A stretch of 64,000 bases of DNA from Pseudonocardia kunmingensis (GCF_006716445.1 NZ_VFPA01000004.1:62001-126000), one strand, 5' to 3'; shown: positions 50,315-59,354, counted from the first letter of the stretch. Translations and numbers: made by a program. The notes: generated by a model not told the origin, from the sequence alone.

Positions 50315-50906
50315 TGCGGTGGGCGCGCCGTTCCCGGCTCGCGACCGCTGCCTCGCGCCTCGGCCTGGGGTGTCTGTGCGGTCGCCCCGCTTTCCCCCGG
50401 ATCCGCCGGTGGCGGGGTGGCCGGGTGGGCACAACTACCGAATATCGTGGCTGGGTGGGCGGCCGTTCCCGGCATGGCCCAGGCCTGTTCTGGACGAGAC
50501 CGCCCCTGGTGGGTGCCGGCGCACCTTGCGGTGGTCCAGTCGACCCCCTGCCGATGATCACCAGGCAGGTCTGCGGCGTGTCCACCCCTTCGTGACCGGC
50601 GGAATCGGGACATCAGCTGCAGGAGTGCGCCTCAGGTCCCTGATTCGCTGTTCATGGTCGTGGTCGATGGGGTTCGGGGACGGCACCACAGCCAGTCGCG
50701 TGGACACCCGGCTGCGATGGGCTCGTCGTGGACGGGCGTGCCGCGAAGTCGGGGACGGCCGCCCGAACGACCACGATGTTCGGCGGTTGTGCCAACCGGA
50801 CCATCTTCGGCGCAGGGGTCGGGCCCGGCGCCGGGCCCACTGCGAGTGAGGCCACGGGTGTAGGTGGGGCAGGACGTGTCGAGCCGGGAACGGCGCGCCC
50901 ACCGCA
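50315..50906. repeat. Large inverted repeat
   Basis: The outer ends are a perfect 27-bp inverted pair (50315-50341 and 50880-50906; core GGTGGGCGCGCCGTTCCCGG). Inside, 50424-50476 and 50750-50798 are again inverted copies (GCACAACTACCGAATATCGTGG against a diverged partner with several substitutions). The arms therefore look like an old inverted duplication of a unit of about 200 bp. The two copies, translated in matching frames, give related peptides (VGAPFPAR...GRPxP), probably incidental. Confidence 0.7.
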
Positions 50907-51026
50907 ACCCGCCCCGCCGGGCAGCACCCCCTGGGGAAGGGATCCGCGGCGGGGGTTCCGGTCCAGGGGTGTGCTCACGCCCCTCGTGTCCGGTCACGCC
51001 CCCGGGTTCCCCTCGCGCTCCCCGTC

Positions 51027-51132
51027 GACGGGTGGCGCGGGCGGAGACGGGTGGCGTCGGCGGAGACGGGTGGCGTCGGCAGAGACGGGGGGCGCCGGCA
51101 GAGACGGGGGGCGCCGGCAGAGACGGGGGCAC
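51027..51132. repeat. 19-bp tandem repeat, about 5.5 copies
   Basis: Units of the form GACGGGTGGCGTCGGCAGA follow one another without spacers, drifting from GGTGGCG to GGGGGCG along the array. The last unit is partial. They lie about 140 bp before the FAD/Fe-S oxidoreductase start. Confidence 0.85.
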
Positions 51133-51271
51133 GGACCGGCCGCCGCACGACCCGGTGAACGCTCGTGGCCACCGGGCTCGTGGTGCTGATCGCCCCCATC
51201 CGCACCTCGGAGCCGGCCTGCATTTCGCAGGCGCTCACAATGAGGACCGTGCAACCGAGGTGCGGGAGATC

Positions 51272-54148
51272 ATGATCGAGAAGGCCCTGCGGGAGAGCGT
51301 GCGCGGCGAGGTCGCGTTCGACACCGCCACCCGTGCCCTCTACGCCACCGATGCGTCGAACTACCGGCGGGTGCCACAGGGTGTGGTCTTCCCGCGCGAC
51401 GCCGACGACGTCGCCGCGGTACTGGCGGCCTGCCGTGCGCACGGCGTGCCCCTCACCGCTCGCGGGCGGGGCACGTCGATCGCCGGCAACGCGGTCGGGC
51501 CGGGCGTCGTGCTGGACACCTCGCGCCACCTCACGCGGATCCTGGAGATCGACCCGGAGCGGCGGACCGCCCGCGTCGAGCCGGGCGTGGTCCTGGACGA
51601 GCTGCAGGCCGCGGCCCGCCCGCACGGGCTGCGCTTCGGGCCCGACCCGTCCACCCACAGCCGCTGCACGATCGGCGGGATGATCGGCAACAACGCGTGC
51701 GGCTCGCACTCGGTGGCCTGGGGCAAGACCTCGGAGAACGTCGAGGAGCTCGACGTCCTGCTCGCCGACGGCACGCGCATGCAGCTCGGTGCCGGCCAGG
51801 AGCACCCCCGCCTGCAGGAGCTGGTGTCGCGCCACCTCGGGGAGATCCGCCGCGAGTTCTCCGGGTTGTCGCGCCGGGTGTCGGGCTACGCGCTGGACCA
51901 GCTGCTGCCCGAGAACGGTTTCCACGTCGCCCGGTCGCTCGTGGGCAGCGAGGGCACCTGCGCCACGGTGCTCGGTGCCACGGTCTCGCTCGTGCCGCTC
52001 CCCGCGGCGACGGTGCTGCTCGTGCTCGGCTTCCCGGACGCGATCGCGGCCGCCCACGCCGTGCCCCGGGTCCTGCCGCACCACCCCGGCACGGTCGAGG
52101 GCATGGACGCGGAGCTGCTCGCGCTGTTCACGAGCCGTCCTGGCCGCGGCGCCGTTGACCTGCCGGACGGCGGTGCGTGGCTGTTCGTCGAGATGACCGG
52201 CGACACGCAGGCCGAGGCCGCGGAGCGCGCGCACGTCCTCGCCGCCGAGCTGCGCGACGCCGCGACCGCACAGGTGATCACCGAGCCGGCCGCCCAGCGC
52301 GTCGCGTGGCGGGTGCGCGAGGAGGGGGCGGGCCTGGCCACCCGGCTGGCCGACGGCTCCGAGGCGTGGCCCGGCTGGGAGGACGCCGCCGTCCCGCCCG
52401 AGCACCTCGGCGCGTACCTGGAGGACTTCGCCGCGCTGCTGCGCCGCCACGACCGCAAGGGCGTGACCTACGGGCACTTCGGCGAGGGCTGCCTGCACGT
52501 GCGCATCGACTTCGACCTCGTCTCCGACCGCGGCCGGGCCGGCTTCCGGGCGTTCTCGCAGGACATCGCGGACGTCGTCGTCGCGCACGGCGGGTCGCTG
52601 TCGGGCGAGCACGGCGACGGGCGGGCCCGCGCCGAGCTGCTGCCGCGGATGTACAGCGAGCCGGTCATGCGGGCGTTCGGCGCGTTCAAGGCGATCTGGG
52701 ACCCGGAGGGCCTGCTCAACCCGGGCGTCCTCGTGCAGCCCGACCCGGTGGACGCCGGCCTGCGCTTCCACCCGCCGCGCGAGCGGGGCACGCTGCTGGC
52801 GTTCGCCCACGACGGCGGCAGCATCGACCAGGCCGCACGCCGCTGCGTCGGCGTCGGCAAGTGCGTGGTGAAGCAGCCGAGCGGGGTGATGTGCCCCAGT
52901 TTCGCCGTCACCGGCGCCGAGGAGCACTCCACCCGCGGCCGGGCGCACCTGCTGATGGAGATGCTGCGCGGCGAGACGATCACCGACGGCTGGCGCTCCA
53001 CCGAGGTCCGCGACGCGCTGGACCTGTGCCTGTCGTGCAAGGGCTGCAAGAGCGACTGCCCCGTCGACGTCGACATGGCCTCCTACAAGTCGGAGTTCCT
53101 GGCGCACCACTACGCCGGACGGCTGCGCCCGGCGTCGCACTACTCGATGGGCTGGCTCCCGCTCTGGGCGCGGATCGCGTCACTGGCGCCCGGCCTGGTC
53201 AACCTGGCCGGCCGCACCCCCGGCCTGCGTGCGCTGCTCAAGCGCGCGGGCGGGATCGCACCCGAGCGGGAGATCCCGCGCTTCGCTCCTGCCACGTTCA
53301 CCGGCGCGTTCCGGCGCCGCCCACCCCGGCCGCATGCGGCGCGGCCCACCGTGGTGCTCTGGCCGGACACGTTCAACAACCACCTCACCCCCGAAGTCCT
53401 GCGCGACGCCACCGAGGTGCTCGAGGCCGCCGGCTTCGAGGTACTGGTCCCGCCCGGCCAGGTGTGCTGCGGGCTGACGTGGATCACGACCGGCCAGCTC
53501 CGCACGGCGCGCCGGGTGCTGGAGCACACCGTCGCGGTGCTGCGCCCGTACGTGGACGCGGGCCTGCCCGTGGTCGTGCTCGAGCCCAGCTGCGCCGCCG
53601 CCCTGCGCGCCGACGCCACCGAGGTGCTGCCCGACGGCGCCCGCGCGCTCGCCGAGCACACGCTCACCCTCGCCGAGTTCCTGCAGCGCCACGCGCCGGA
53701 CTGGGCCCCGCCCGCGCTGGCCCGTGCGGCGATCACCCAGCAGCACTGCCACCAGCACGCCGACCTCGGCTTCACCGCCGACGAGGCGCTGCTCGCGAAG
53801 GCCGGCGTCGCCAACAGGACGCTCGACTCGGGCTGCTGCGGCCTCGCCGGCAACTTCGGCTTCGAGCGCGAGCACTACGCCGTCTCGACGGCGGTGGGCG
53901 AGCGCGTGCTGCTGCCGGCGGTCCGCGCCGCCGACGCCGACACCCTCGTGGTGGCCGACGGCTTCAGCTGCCGCACCCAGATCGCGCAGCAGACGCCACG
54001 GCGGGCCCTGCACCTGGCGCAGGTGCTGCGGATGGCACTGCGCTCCGGCCGGCCGCCGGCTGATCGGCCACCACGGTTCCGCGCGGATCGCAGGGGCGGG
54101 GCCTGGTTCCGCGGGCGCCGGGTGAACACCCGCGGCGACGTACGCTGA
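51272..54148 (+). CDS. FAD-linked oxidase / Fe-S fusion protein (D-lactate or glycolate dehydrogenase type)
   Basis: About 958 residues joining two halves that are separate subunits (GlcD and GlcF) in some bacteria. The N-terminal FAD_binding_4 part has RGRGTSIAGNAVGPGVVLDT and TIGGMIGNNACGSHSVAWGK. FAD-oxidase_C follows (GHFGEGCLHVRIDFDL, GEHGDGRARAELLPRMYSEP). The Fe-S part has CVGVGKCVVKQPSG and CLSCKGCKSDCPVDVDM. The C-terminal CCG repeats are VCCGLTWITT and SGCCGLAGNFGFE. It would oxidise a D-2-hydroxy acid and reduce the quinone pool. Start ATG 51272 is short-spaced to CGGGAG; GTG 51260 is an alternative. Confidence 0.92.
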   Translation: MIEKALRESVRGEVAFDTATRALYATDASNYRRVPQGVVFPRDADDVAAVLAACRAHGVPLTARGRGTSIAGNAVGPGVVLDTSRHLTRILEIDPERRTARVEPGVVLDELQAAARPHGLRFGPDPSTHSRCTIGGMIGNNACGSHSVAWGKTSENVEELDVLLADGTRMQLGAGQEHPRLQELVSRHLGEIRREFSGLSRRVSGYALDQLLPENGFHVARSLVGSEGTCATVLGATVSLVPLPAATVLLVLGFPDAIAAAHAVPRVLPHHPGTVEGMDAELLALFTSRPGRGAVDLPDGGAWLFVEMTGDTQAEAAERAHVLAAELRDAATAQVITEPAAQRVAWRVREEGAGLATRLADGSEAWPGWEDAAVPPEHLGAYLEDFAALLRRHDRKGVTYGHFGEGCLHVRIDFDLVSDRGRAGFRAFSQDIADVVVAHGGSLSGEHGDGRARAELLPRMYSEPVMRAFGAFKAIWDPEGLLNPGVLVQPDPVDAGLRFHPPRERGTLLAFAHDGGSIDQAARRCVGVGKCVVKQPSGVMCPSFAVTGAEEHSTRGRAHLLMEMLRGETITDGWRSTEVRDALDLCLSCKGCKSDCPVDVDMASYKSEFLAHHYAGRLRPASHYSMGWLPLWARIASLAPGLVNLAGRTPGLRALLKRAGGIAPEREIPRFAPATFTGAFRRRPPRPHAARPTVVLWPDTFNNHLTPEVLRDATEVLEAAGFEVLVPPGQVCCGLTWITTGQLRTARRVLEHTVAVLRPYVDAGLPVVVLEPSCAAALRADATEVLPDGARALAEHTLTLAEFLQRHAPDWAPPALARAAITQQHCHQHADLGFTADEALLAKAGVANRTLDSGCCGLAGNFGFEREHYAVSTAVGERVLLPAVRAADADTLVVADGFSCRTQIAQQTPRRALHLAQVLRMALRSGRPPADRPPRFRADRRGGAWFRGRRVNTRGDVR

Positions 54149-54186
54149 CCGGCCCCTGCCACCCGTCGAAGGGCAGGGGGCCGGTC
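54147..54186 (+). terminator. Stem-loop after the FAD/Fe-S oxidoreductase
   Basis: The left arm GACCGGCCCCTGCC begins in the stop codon and pairs, with one bulged base, with GGCAGGGGGCCGGTC; the loop is about 11 nt. It ends at 54186. There is no T-run, as usual here. Confidence 0.6.
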
Positions 54187-54293
54187 GCGCTGCGCGGGAC
54201 TCCCCACCGGGGTCCCCCCGACCCCGCCCGCGCACAGATCACGTTAGGCCCTCGCCGCCGCGCCCGGATCGGTCGAAAGGTTGATCCTCCTCC

Positions 54294-54845
54294 CTACTTC
54301 GGGCGGAGCCCGTCGCGGACCACGGCGAGCAGCCGGTGCCGCAGCTGCGGGTCGGGATCGGCGCGTACGGCGTGCAGCAGACCCTTGAGCAGCGCGACCA
54401 GGTCGGAGACGGAGACGTCGTGCCGGGCCGCGCCTGCGTCCTGCGCCCGGGACAGGAGCGTCCCGAGCGCGTCGTGCATCTCGGCCACCGCTTCGGCGAC
54501 CCCGGCGGCACCCGCGCCCGCGAGCGCGTCGGGTAGGTCGCGTTTCGCGTCCGCCTCCTCCATGACGCGGTCCAGGAACCCGGCGAAGGCGGCGCCCGGA
54601 TCGGCGGCGTCGGCACGGGAGCGCGCGTCGGCGGCCAGCTCCTGCACCCGGGCCAGCGAGACGGCCTCGAAGAGCGCCTCCTTGGTGGGGAAGTGCCGGT
54701 AGACGGTGCCGGGACCGACTCCGGCGGCCGCGGCGATGTCGTCGAGGGGCACCGCGAATCCGTGCTCGGCGAAGGCCCGGCGGGCGGCGGCGAGCACCCG
54801 GTCGCGGTTGCGCCGGGCGTCGGCGCGCAGCGGTCGTTCAGACAT
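54294..54845 (-). CDS. TetR/AcrR family regulator
   Basis: 183 residues from ATG 54845. The HTH RVLAAARRAFAEHGFAVPLD followed by AAAAGVGPGTVYRHFPTKEALFEAV is complete. The ligand domain is mostly helical. It is divergent to a small NTF2-like gene with 80 bp between, and two direct copies of an operator-like box lie there, so it probably represses both genes. Because it fills the role of a local switch, its ligand may be the NTF2-like enzyme's substrate. Confidence 0.9.
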   Translation of the reverse strand: MSERPLRADARRNRDRVLAAARRAFAEHGFAVPLDDIAAAAGVGPGTVYRHFPTKEALFEAVSLARVQELAADARSRADAADPGAAFAGFLDRVMEEADAKRDLPDALAGAGAAGVAEAVAEMHDALGTLLSRAQDAGAARHDVSVSDLVALLKGLLHAVRADPDPQLRHRLLAVVRDGLRPK

Positions 54846-54861
54846 CGAGGAGGGGGTTGCT

Positions 54862-54910
54862 AAACGGGGCGCACGTTCCGTATCTTCCAAGCGGGGTCAC
54901 CGTTCCGATT
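54862..54910. promoter_or_regulatory. Two operator-like boxes between tetR and the NTF2-like gene
   Basis: Box 1 (54862-54883) and box 2 (54889-54910) share AARCGGGG...CGTTCCG at the same spacing (15 of 22 positions), 27 bp apart. Within each, CGGGG and the right half CGTTCCG form an imperfect palindrome. This fits two TetR dimers on the divergent promoter region. A TATCTT at 54881-54886 between the boxes could be a -10 for the plus-strand gene. Confidence 0.5.
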
Positions 54911-54925
54911 CTAGGGAGGACGAGC

Positions 54926-55363
54926 ATGCAGCGCAGCCCACGCGAGGTCGTCGAGCAGGTCCGCCGGATGGTCGCCGGGGAGGGAGTGGTGTTCGCCGAC
55001 CTCTTCGCCGCCGACGGCGTGCTGCGTTACCCGTTCGCGGCGCCGGGGATGCCCCGCGAGCTGCGCGGACAGGCAGCGATCCGCGAGTTCCACGAGGCCG
55101 CATCCGGCCGGCGGTCGATGCTCGAGATCGCCGGCGTCGACGTGGTCGTCCGGGAGACCGACGACCCGGAGGTCGTCGTCGCCGAGATCGAGCACCACGG
55201 GTACTCGCACGCCACCGCGGGTCCCTACCGGTTCCGGGCCCTCGGCGTCATCCGCGTCCGGGGCGGCGAGATCGTCAGCTACGACGACTACATGGACCCG
55301 ATCGCGATGGCGGCCCTCCTGGGCCGCACCCCGGACCTGGTCGCGGCGCTCGCCGCCGCCTGA
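54926..55363 (+). CDS. NTF2-like (SnoaL-type) small protein
   Basis: 145 residues from ATG 54926 (AGGGAGGA ribosome site). Cone-fold pattern: VFADLFAADGVLRYPFAAPG, ELRGQAAIREFHEAASG, VVAEIEHHGYSHATAGPYRF, RALGVIRVRGGEIVSYDDYM. SnoaL-like proteins are cyclases, isomerases or ligand binders; the catalytic His/Asp cannot be fixed here. Probably the target of the divergent TetR. Confidence 0.82.
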   Translation: MQRSPREVVEQVRRMVAGEGVVFADLFAADGVLRYPFAAPGMPRELRGQAAIREFHEAASGRRSMLEIAGVDVVVRETDDPEVVVAEIEHHGYSHATAGPYRFRALGVIRVRGGEIVSYDDYMDPIAMAALLGRTPDLVAALAAA

Positions 55364-55372
55364 CGCGGCCCG

Positions 55373-56860
55373 TCACAGGTGGCGGACGCTCTCCCAGAGC
55401 TGCACCCACGGCACCCGGCGACCTTCGAGCAGGAAGATCGGGGTGCCCTGGGCGAGGTTGGCCACCCGCTGGTCGTTGTCGAGCACGCCCACCTGCGTCA
55501 CCCGCCCGAAGGCGGGCGCGAGCGCGGCCGGGTCGCCGACGAACACCACCGCGCCGGAGCCTTCGGGGGGCGTGCCGAACCACGCCGCGCCCCGGTGGAA
55601 CCCGAAGGAGGGCAGCTCGGGCGCGAAGTGCCGCACCGCCGAGAGGCTCCAGTAGTCGCCGGTGACGACCACCGCGTCGCGTGCGACGTCCGGCGGGAGC
55701 GCCCGGAAGGCCGCCTGGACGTCCGGCACCATCTGCGCCCAGCCGATCTCGTCGCGCTGGAAGTTGCCGATCTGCAGCGGCTGGTCGGCGTGCGCGGACA
55801 CGGGGGCGATCGGGAGCACGTTGAGCAGGAGCAGCGCGACGGCCGTCAGCGCGTAGGCCGGCCAGGTCGGCACCCAGCGCCACCAGGCGGACACCCCGGG
55901 CTGCGCGGCCCGCACCGCGCCGGCGGCCCACAGCACCGGCAGCACCCCTGCCAGGTAGTAGGGCCGCCCGCCGACGAGCATGAACAGCACGGCGACGCCG
56001 AGCGCGGTGACCGCGAGGAACCGGTGCCGCGGGGCCCGCAGGAGTGCCACGATGCCGACCACCCCGAGCACCGAGCCGACGAGCAGCCCCGCGCCGACGA
56101 ACCCGAGCGGGAGGAAGCCGACCATCCCGCCGGCGTAGACGCTCTCCCCGGCGATGATCCGGCCCATCGCCAGCTGCGGCCAGCCGTTGCGCGCCTGCCA
56201 GAGCAGCGTCGGGACGGTGGCGAGCGCCGCGACCGCCCCGCCCGCCCACAGCGCGGGCCGCCGCAGCAGCTCGCGCGGCCCGCACACCAGCACCGCGACG
56301 AGGGCGACGGCCCAGAACCCGACGACCAGGAACTTCACCTGCAGCGCGACCGCCGTGACGATCCCGGACGCCAGGAGCAGCCGGTCGTCGCGGATGCGGA
56401 CCCAGCGCACGAGCAGCCAGGTCAGCGCGATCCACAGCACCGGGTCGAACGTCGACGTCGCGAGGAGGTGCCCGGTGGCGAGGAAGCCGGGCGAGACCGC
56501 CACGGTGCCCGCGGCGAGCACCTGCGCCCGCCGCCCGCCGCCGAGCTCCCGTGCGAGCAGCGCGGCCAGCACCACCGCCGCGACGATCGCGAGCGTCGCC
56601 GGGATGCGCAGGACCGCGACCGAGCCGGGGGCGATCGCATCCATCAGCAGCGCGAGCAGCGGCAGCAGCGGGGGCTGGTCGGCATAGCCCCACGCGAGGT
56701 GCTGCCCCGCCGCGAGGAAGTAGAGCTCGTCGCCGAAGTAGCCGTACCGCCCGCTCACGGCGGTGAGCGCCACCCCGACGGCCGCGGCCACGGCGAGCAC
56801 CGGGCCGCGGGCCAGCGCCGGAAGCGCGCCCGCCGGCGCGGGTCGTTCGATCGTCGTCAT
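55373..56860 (-). CDS. GT39-like membrane glycosyltransferase (ArnT/PMT type)
   Basis: 495 residues, mostly about 10-12 hydrophobic helices. GYFGDELYFLAAGQHLAWGY in the first extracytoplasmic loop carries the acidic pair expected for the catalytic Asp of the GT-C family, and PLLPLLALLMDAIAP follows. Later loops include GDYWSLSAVRHFAPELPSFG. It would move a sugar from a polyprenyl phosphate donor to a protein or wall lipid outside the membrane. The acceptor is unknown. It converges on the NTF2-like gene. Confidence 0.82.
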   Translation of the reverse strand: MTTIERPAPAGALPALARGPVLAVAAAVGVALTAVSGRYGYFGDELYFLAAGQHLAWGYADQPPLLPLLALLMDAIAPGSVAVLRIPATLAIVAAVVLAALLARELGGGRRAQVLAAGTVAVSPGFLATGHLLATSTFDPVLWIALTWLLVRWVRIRDDRLLLASGIVTAVALQVKFLVVGFWAVALVAVLVCGPRELLRRPALWAGGAVAALATVPTLLWQARNGWPQLAMGRIIAGESVYAGGMVGFLPLGFVGAGLLVGSVLGVVGIVALLRAPRHRFLAVTALGVAVLFMLVGGRPYYLAGVLPVLWAAGAVRAAQPGVSAWWRWVPTWPAYALTAVALLLLNVLPIAPVSAHADQPLQIGNFQRDEIGWAQMVPDVQAAFRALPPDVARDAVVVTGDYWSLSAVRHFAPELPSFGFHRGAAWFGTPPEGSGAVVFVGDPAALAPAFGRVTQVGVLDNDQRVANLAQGTPIFLLEGRRVPWVQLWESVRHL

Positions 56861-56949
56861 CGCAGTCCCCCCGGTTCCGCTCCGACGCTAGGACCGGCGG
56901 GGACGCCGCGACTCGGTCGATCGGTGGATCCCGGCATCCACCGCAGCCC

Positions 56950-56979
56950 TTGACGCCGCCCGTTCGCGACGGCTATGAC
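56950..56979 (+). promoter_or_regulatory. Sigma-70-type promoter of the sugar ABC operon
   Basis: TTGACG (56950-56955) and TATGAC (56974-56979) are 18 bp apart. They lie 46 bp before the ABC substrate-binding protein gene, and the LacI-type operator is just downstream. This is one of the few clear promoters visible in the window. Confidence 0.7.
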
Positions 56980-56995
56980 TTGCACCCGACAAGCC

Positions 56996-57011
56996 GTGAA
57001 ATCGATTCCAC
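56996..57011 (+). promoter_or_regulatory. LacI-type operator
   Basis: GTGAAATCGATTCCAC is a palindrome with 14 of 16 matching positions around a central CG, of the LacI/GalR form TGnAAnCGnTTnCA. It lies 17 bp after the -10, around the expected transcription start, where a bound repressor would block the operon. No lacI-family gene is in the window; it may lie elsewhere. Confidence 0.7.
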
Positions 57012-57024
57012 GGGTCGGAGGACG

Positions 57025-58410
57025 ATGACGTCGCGGAGCACGCGAGCCCCTGCAACCGGGATGCCGGGCCGTGCCGATCCCCCTGTCCGCTTCAGCCGCC
57101 GGCGCCTGCTCGCCGGGGCCGCCGCGCTCGGCGCCGCCGGGCTCGGGCTGGCCGGTTGTTCGGGAACGGGGAGCTCGGAACCCCTGCAGTTCTGGAACGC
57201 CCACGCACCGCAGCCGTCGGGCGATCCCGAGGTGGTCGCGCAGAGCGAGTGGTACCTCGCGGCGATCGACCACTGGAACGCGCACCACCCCGAGCAGGTC
57301 GTGCCGATGTTCGTGCCCGACTACGTCAACCCGATGAACCCGCGGATCGCCACGGCCTTCGCCGCGGAGAACGGGCCGGACATCTTCATGATCTCTCCGG
57401 GCGAGTTCCTGCGCTACTACAACGGCGGGGTGCTGCTGGACCTCAAGCCCTACCTGACGCCGGAGGCGCTCGACGACTTCTACCCCGAGGCGCTCGGCAC
57501 GCGGATCGTCGGCGACGGGATCTACGGCATCCCGATCGAGATCGACCCGGTCAGCCTGTACTACGACGTGCAGGCCTTCGAGGAGAGCGGCCTGTCCGAG
57601 GGCGACCTGCCGACCACGTGGGACCAGCTGCTCGACGTCGCCGAGCGCCTCACGACGCCGCGCCGCTCCGGGCTGGTGCTGGAGACCAAACCGGGCTACT
57701 ACCAGAACTTCATGTTCTACCCCTGGCTGTGGCAGTGCGGCGGCGAGGTGGTCGACCCCGCGACCCAGCTGCCCGGCCTGGATTCGGACGCCGCCGTGGC
57801 CGCACTGGAGTTCTTCGGCGAGGGCATCGCGCGCGGCGTCGCACCGCGGACGCTGCCGGCCGGGGGCGAGATCGTCCCGGCGTTCACCCAGGGTCTCGCG
57901 GCGATGTGGCAGACCGGCCCGTGGACCGTCGCGGAGTTCGAGCTGCAGGCGCCCGGCCACCGGTACGGGGTGCTCCCGCTGCCCCTGCCCCCGGACGGAC
58001 GGCGGATCACGTCCGCGGGCGGGTGGGCGTGGGCCGTCAACAACCGGGGGCGCAACCCCGACGCGGCCGCGCGCTTCGTCGTGGAATCGATCGGCAGCAT
58101 GAGCGCCGAGAGCATCGCGCGCGGCGCGGACTGGAACTACCGCGCCAAGTCGAACCTGCCGCCGCGCAAGTCGGTGGCCGCTGCCAGCGAGCAGCTGCCG
58201 ACCTACGACCAACCGGCCCGGGCCGCGGTGCGCGAGCTGCTCAGCTCCACCCGGGGCGAACCCCGCTACCCACCGGTGCTCTACAAGGCGCTGTCCAACG
58301 CCATCCAGTCGGTCCAGCTGGCCGGAGGAGATGCGCGCACCCAGGCCCGGCTGGCCCAGGACGCGATCGAGAGCTTCCTCCAGACCTATGAAGGAGGCGC
58401 ACTGGTATGA
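57025..58410 (+). CDS. Sugar ABC transporter substrate-binding lipoprotein
   Basis: 461 residues, extracellular solute-binding family 1 (carbohydrate). RFSRRRLLAGAAALGAAGLG ends at LAGC (Cys45), combining a twin-arginine-like start with a lipobox. PLQFWNAHAPQPSGDPEVVA, YVNPMNPRIATAFAAENGPD, PIEIDPVSLYYDVQAFEESG and TWDQLLDVAERLTTPRR are usual for the family. The substrate cannot be read from sequence. ATG 57025 has a GGAGGA ribosome site. Its stop overlaps the first permease start (ATGA). Confidence 0.9.
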   Translation: MTSRSTRAPATGMPGRADPPVRFSRRRLLAGAAALGAAGLGLAGCSGTGSSEPLQFWNAHAPQPSGDPEVVAQSEWYLAAIDHWNAHHPEQVVPMFVPDYVNPMNPRIATAFAAENGPDIFMISPGEFLRYYNGGVLLDLKPYLTPEALDDFYPEALGTRIVGDGIYGIPIEIDPVSLYYDVQAFEESGLSEGDLPTTWDQLLDVAERLTTPRRSGLVLETKPGYYQNFMFYPWLWQCGGEVVDPATQLPGLDSDAAVAALEFFGEGIARGVAPRTLPAGGEIVPAFTQGLAAMWQTGPWTVAEFELQAPGHRYGVLPLPLPPDGRRITSAGGWAWAVNNRGRNPDAAARFVVESIGSMSAESIARGADWNYRAKSNLPPRKSVAAASEQLPTYDQPARAAVRELLSSTRGEPRYPPVLYKALSNAIQSVQLAGGDARTQARLAQDAIESFLQTYEGGALV

Positions 58411-59354
58411 CCGCCGTGTCGCTGAACCGCACGGCCGGGCGCGCGAGCACCGGACGCGCCCCGCTCACCCCGATGCGCAAGCGCGAGCGCCGGGCCGCGT
58501 TCCTGTTCCTGCTCCCCGACTCGCTCGGGCTGCTCGTCTTCGTCGTCGTGCCGATGATCCTCGCGATCGGGCTCGCGTTCTTCTCGCTCGACGGTTTCGG
58601 GCACCTCGCGTTCATCGGCGTCGACAACTACCTGCGCCTGGCCCAGGACCCGCAGTTCTGGGCGAGCCTGCGCACCACCGCGATCTACGTGGTCGTGACG
58701 GTCCCGGTGATGTTCGTGGTGAGCCTGGCGCTCGCCGTCCTGGTGAAGGAGCGCTTCCCCGGGGTCGGCATCGTCCGCAGCGCGCTGTTCCTGCCCTACG
58801 TGATCAGCCTCGTCGTGGTCGGCATGGTCTGGCAGTTCATGCTCACCGACAAGGTCGGCGTGGTGTCGCGCGCGCTCGCCGTCGTGGGGCTCGACGGCAT
58901 CTCTCCCCTCGGGTCGCCGAACCTGGCCCTCACCGCCGTCATCCTGATCTCCGTCTGGTTCCAGATGGGGTACTACATGATCATCTTCCTGGCGGGCCTG
59001 CAGGACATCCCGGGCGAGCTCTACGAGGCGGCTCGCGTGGACGGCGCGAGCCCGTGGCAGCAGTTCCGCGGCATCACGCTGCCGCTCCTGGCCCCCACCA
59101 GCTTCTTCGTGCTCCTCACGAGCACGATCGCGGTGGTCACCGGCGGGCTCGACCTGGTCTACGTCCTCACGCAGGGCGGCCCGGCGGGCGCGACCAGCGT
59201 GCTGATCTTCTTCGTGTACGAGCAGGCCTTCCTGTTCGGCGAGTACGGCTACGCCGCCGCCGTCGGCTCCATCCTGCTGGTGGGGCTGCTGGCCTGGTCG
59301 GCTCTCATGTTCTTCCTCACCCGTGGAGGGCGGTTCAGCCATGCCGACGACTGA
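58407..59354 (+). CDS. Sugar ABC permease, MalF type
   Basis: 315 residues with six TM helices. An N-terminal basic segment is followed by AAFLFLLPDSLGLLVFVVVP. ELYEAARVDGASPWQQFRGI then TLPLLAP is the EAA loop that contacts the ATPase. Coupled by ATGA to the binding protein and overlapping the second permease gene by 14 bp. Confidence 0.92.
   Translation: MTAVSLNRTAGRASTGRAPLTPMRKRERRAAFLFLLPDSLGLLVFVVVPMILAIGLAFFSLDGFGHLAFIGVDNYLRLAQDPQFWASLRTTAIYVVVTVPVMFVVSLALAVLVKERFPGVGIVRSALFLPYVISLVVVGMVWQFMLTDKVGVVSRALAVVGLDGISPLGSPNLALTAVILISVWFQMGYYMIIFLAGLQDIPGELYEAARVDGASPWQQFRGITLPLLAPTSFFVLLTSTIAVVTGGLDLVYVLTQGGPAGATSVLIFFVYEQAFLFGEYGYAAAVGSILLVGLLAWSALMFFLTRGGRFSHADD

Larger units (their letters stand above)
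50026..51271. other. 1.2-kb region without a convincing gene, made of repeats
   Basis: Frames here are open only by virtue of high GC and have no family resemblance, no consistent start or ribosome site, and heavy Arg/Pro bias. What is present: a short inverted segment near 50,110-50,260, a large diverged inverted repeat at 50,315-50,906 and a 19-bp tandem array at 51,027-51,132. It separates the M20 peptidase from the FAD/Fe-S oxidoreductase and must hold the promoter of the latter. Confidence 0.6.

Noticed and set aside
50187..51189. Overlapping small ORFs (about 70-170 codons) in both strands
   Set aside because: Arg/Pro-rich, no ribosome sites, built from repeated and inverted DNA; their mutual similarity reflects the inverted repeat, not homology of proteins.
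55379..56953. 524-codon frame opposite the GT39-like gene
   Set aside because: The His/Arg/Asp-biased translation without hydrophobic helices is the shadow of a membrane protein gene on the other strand.
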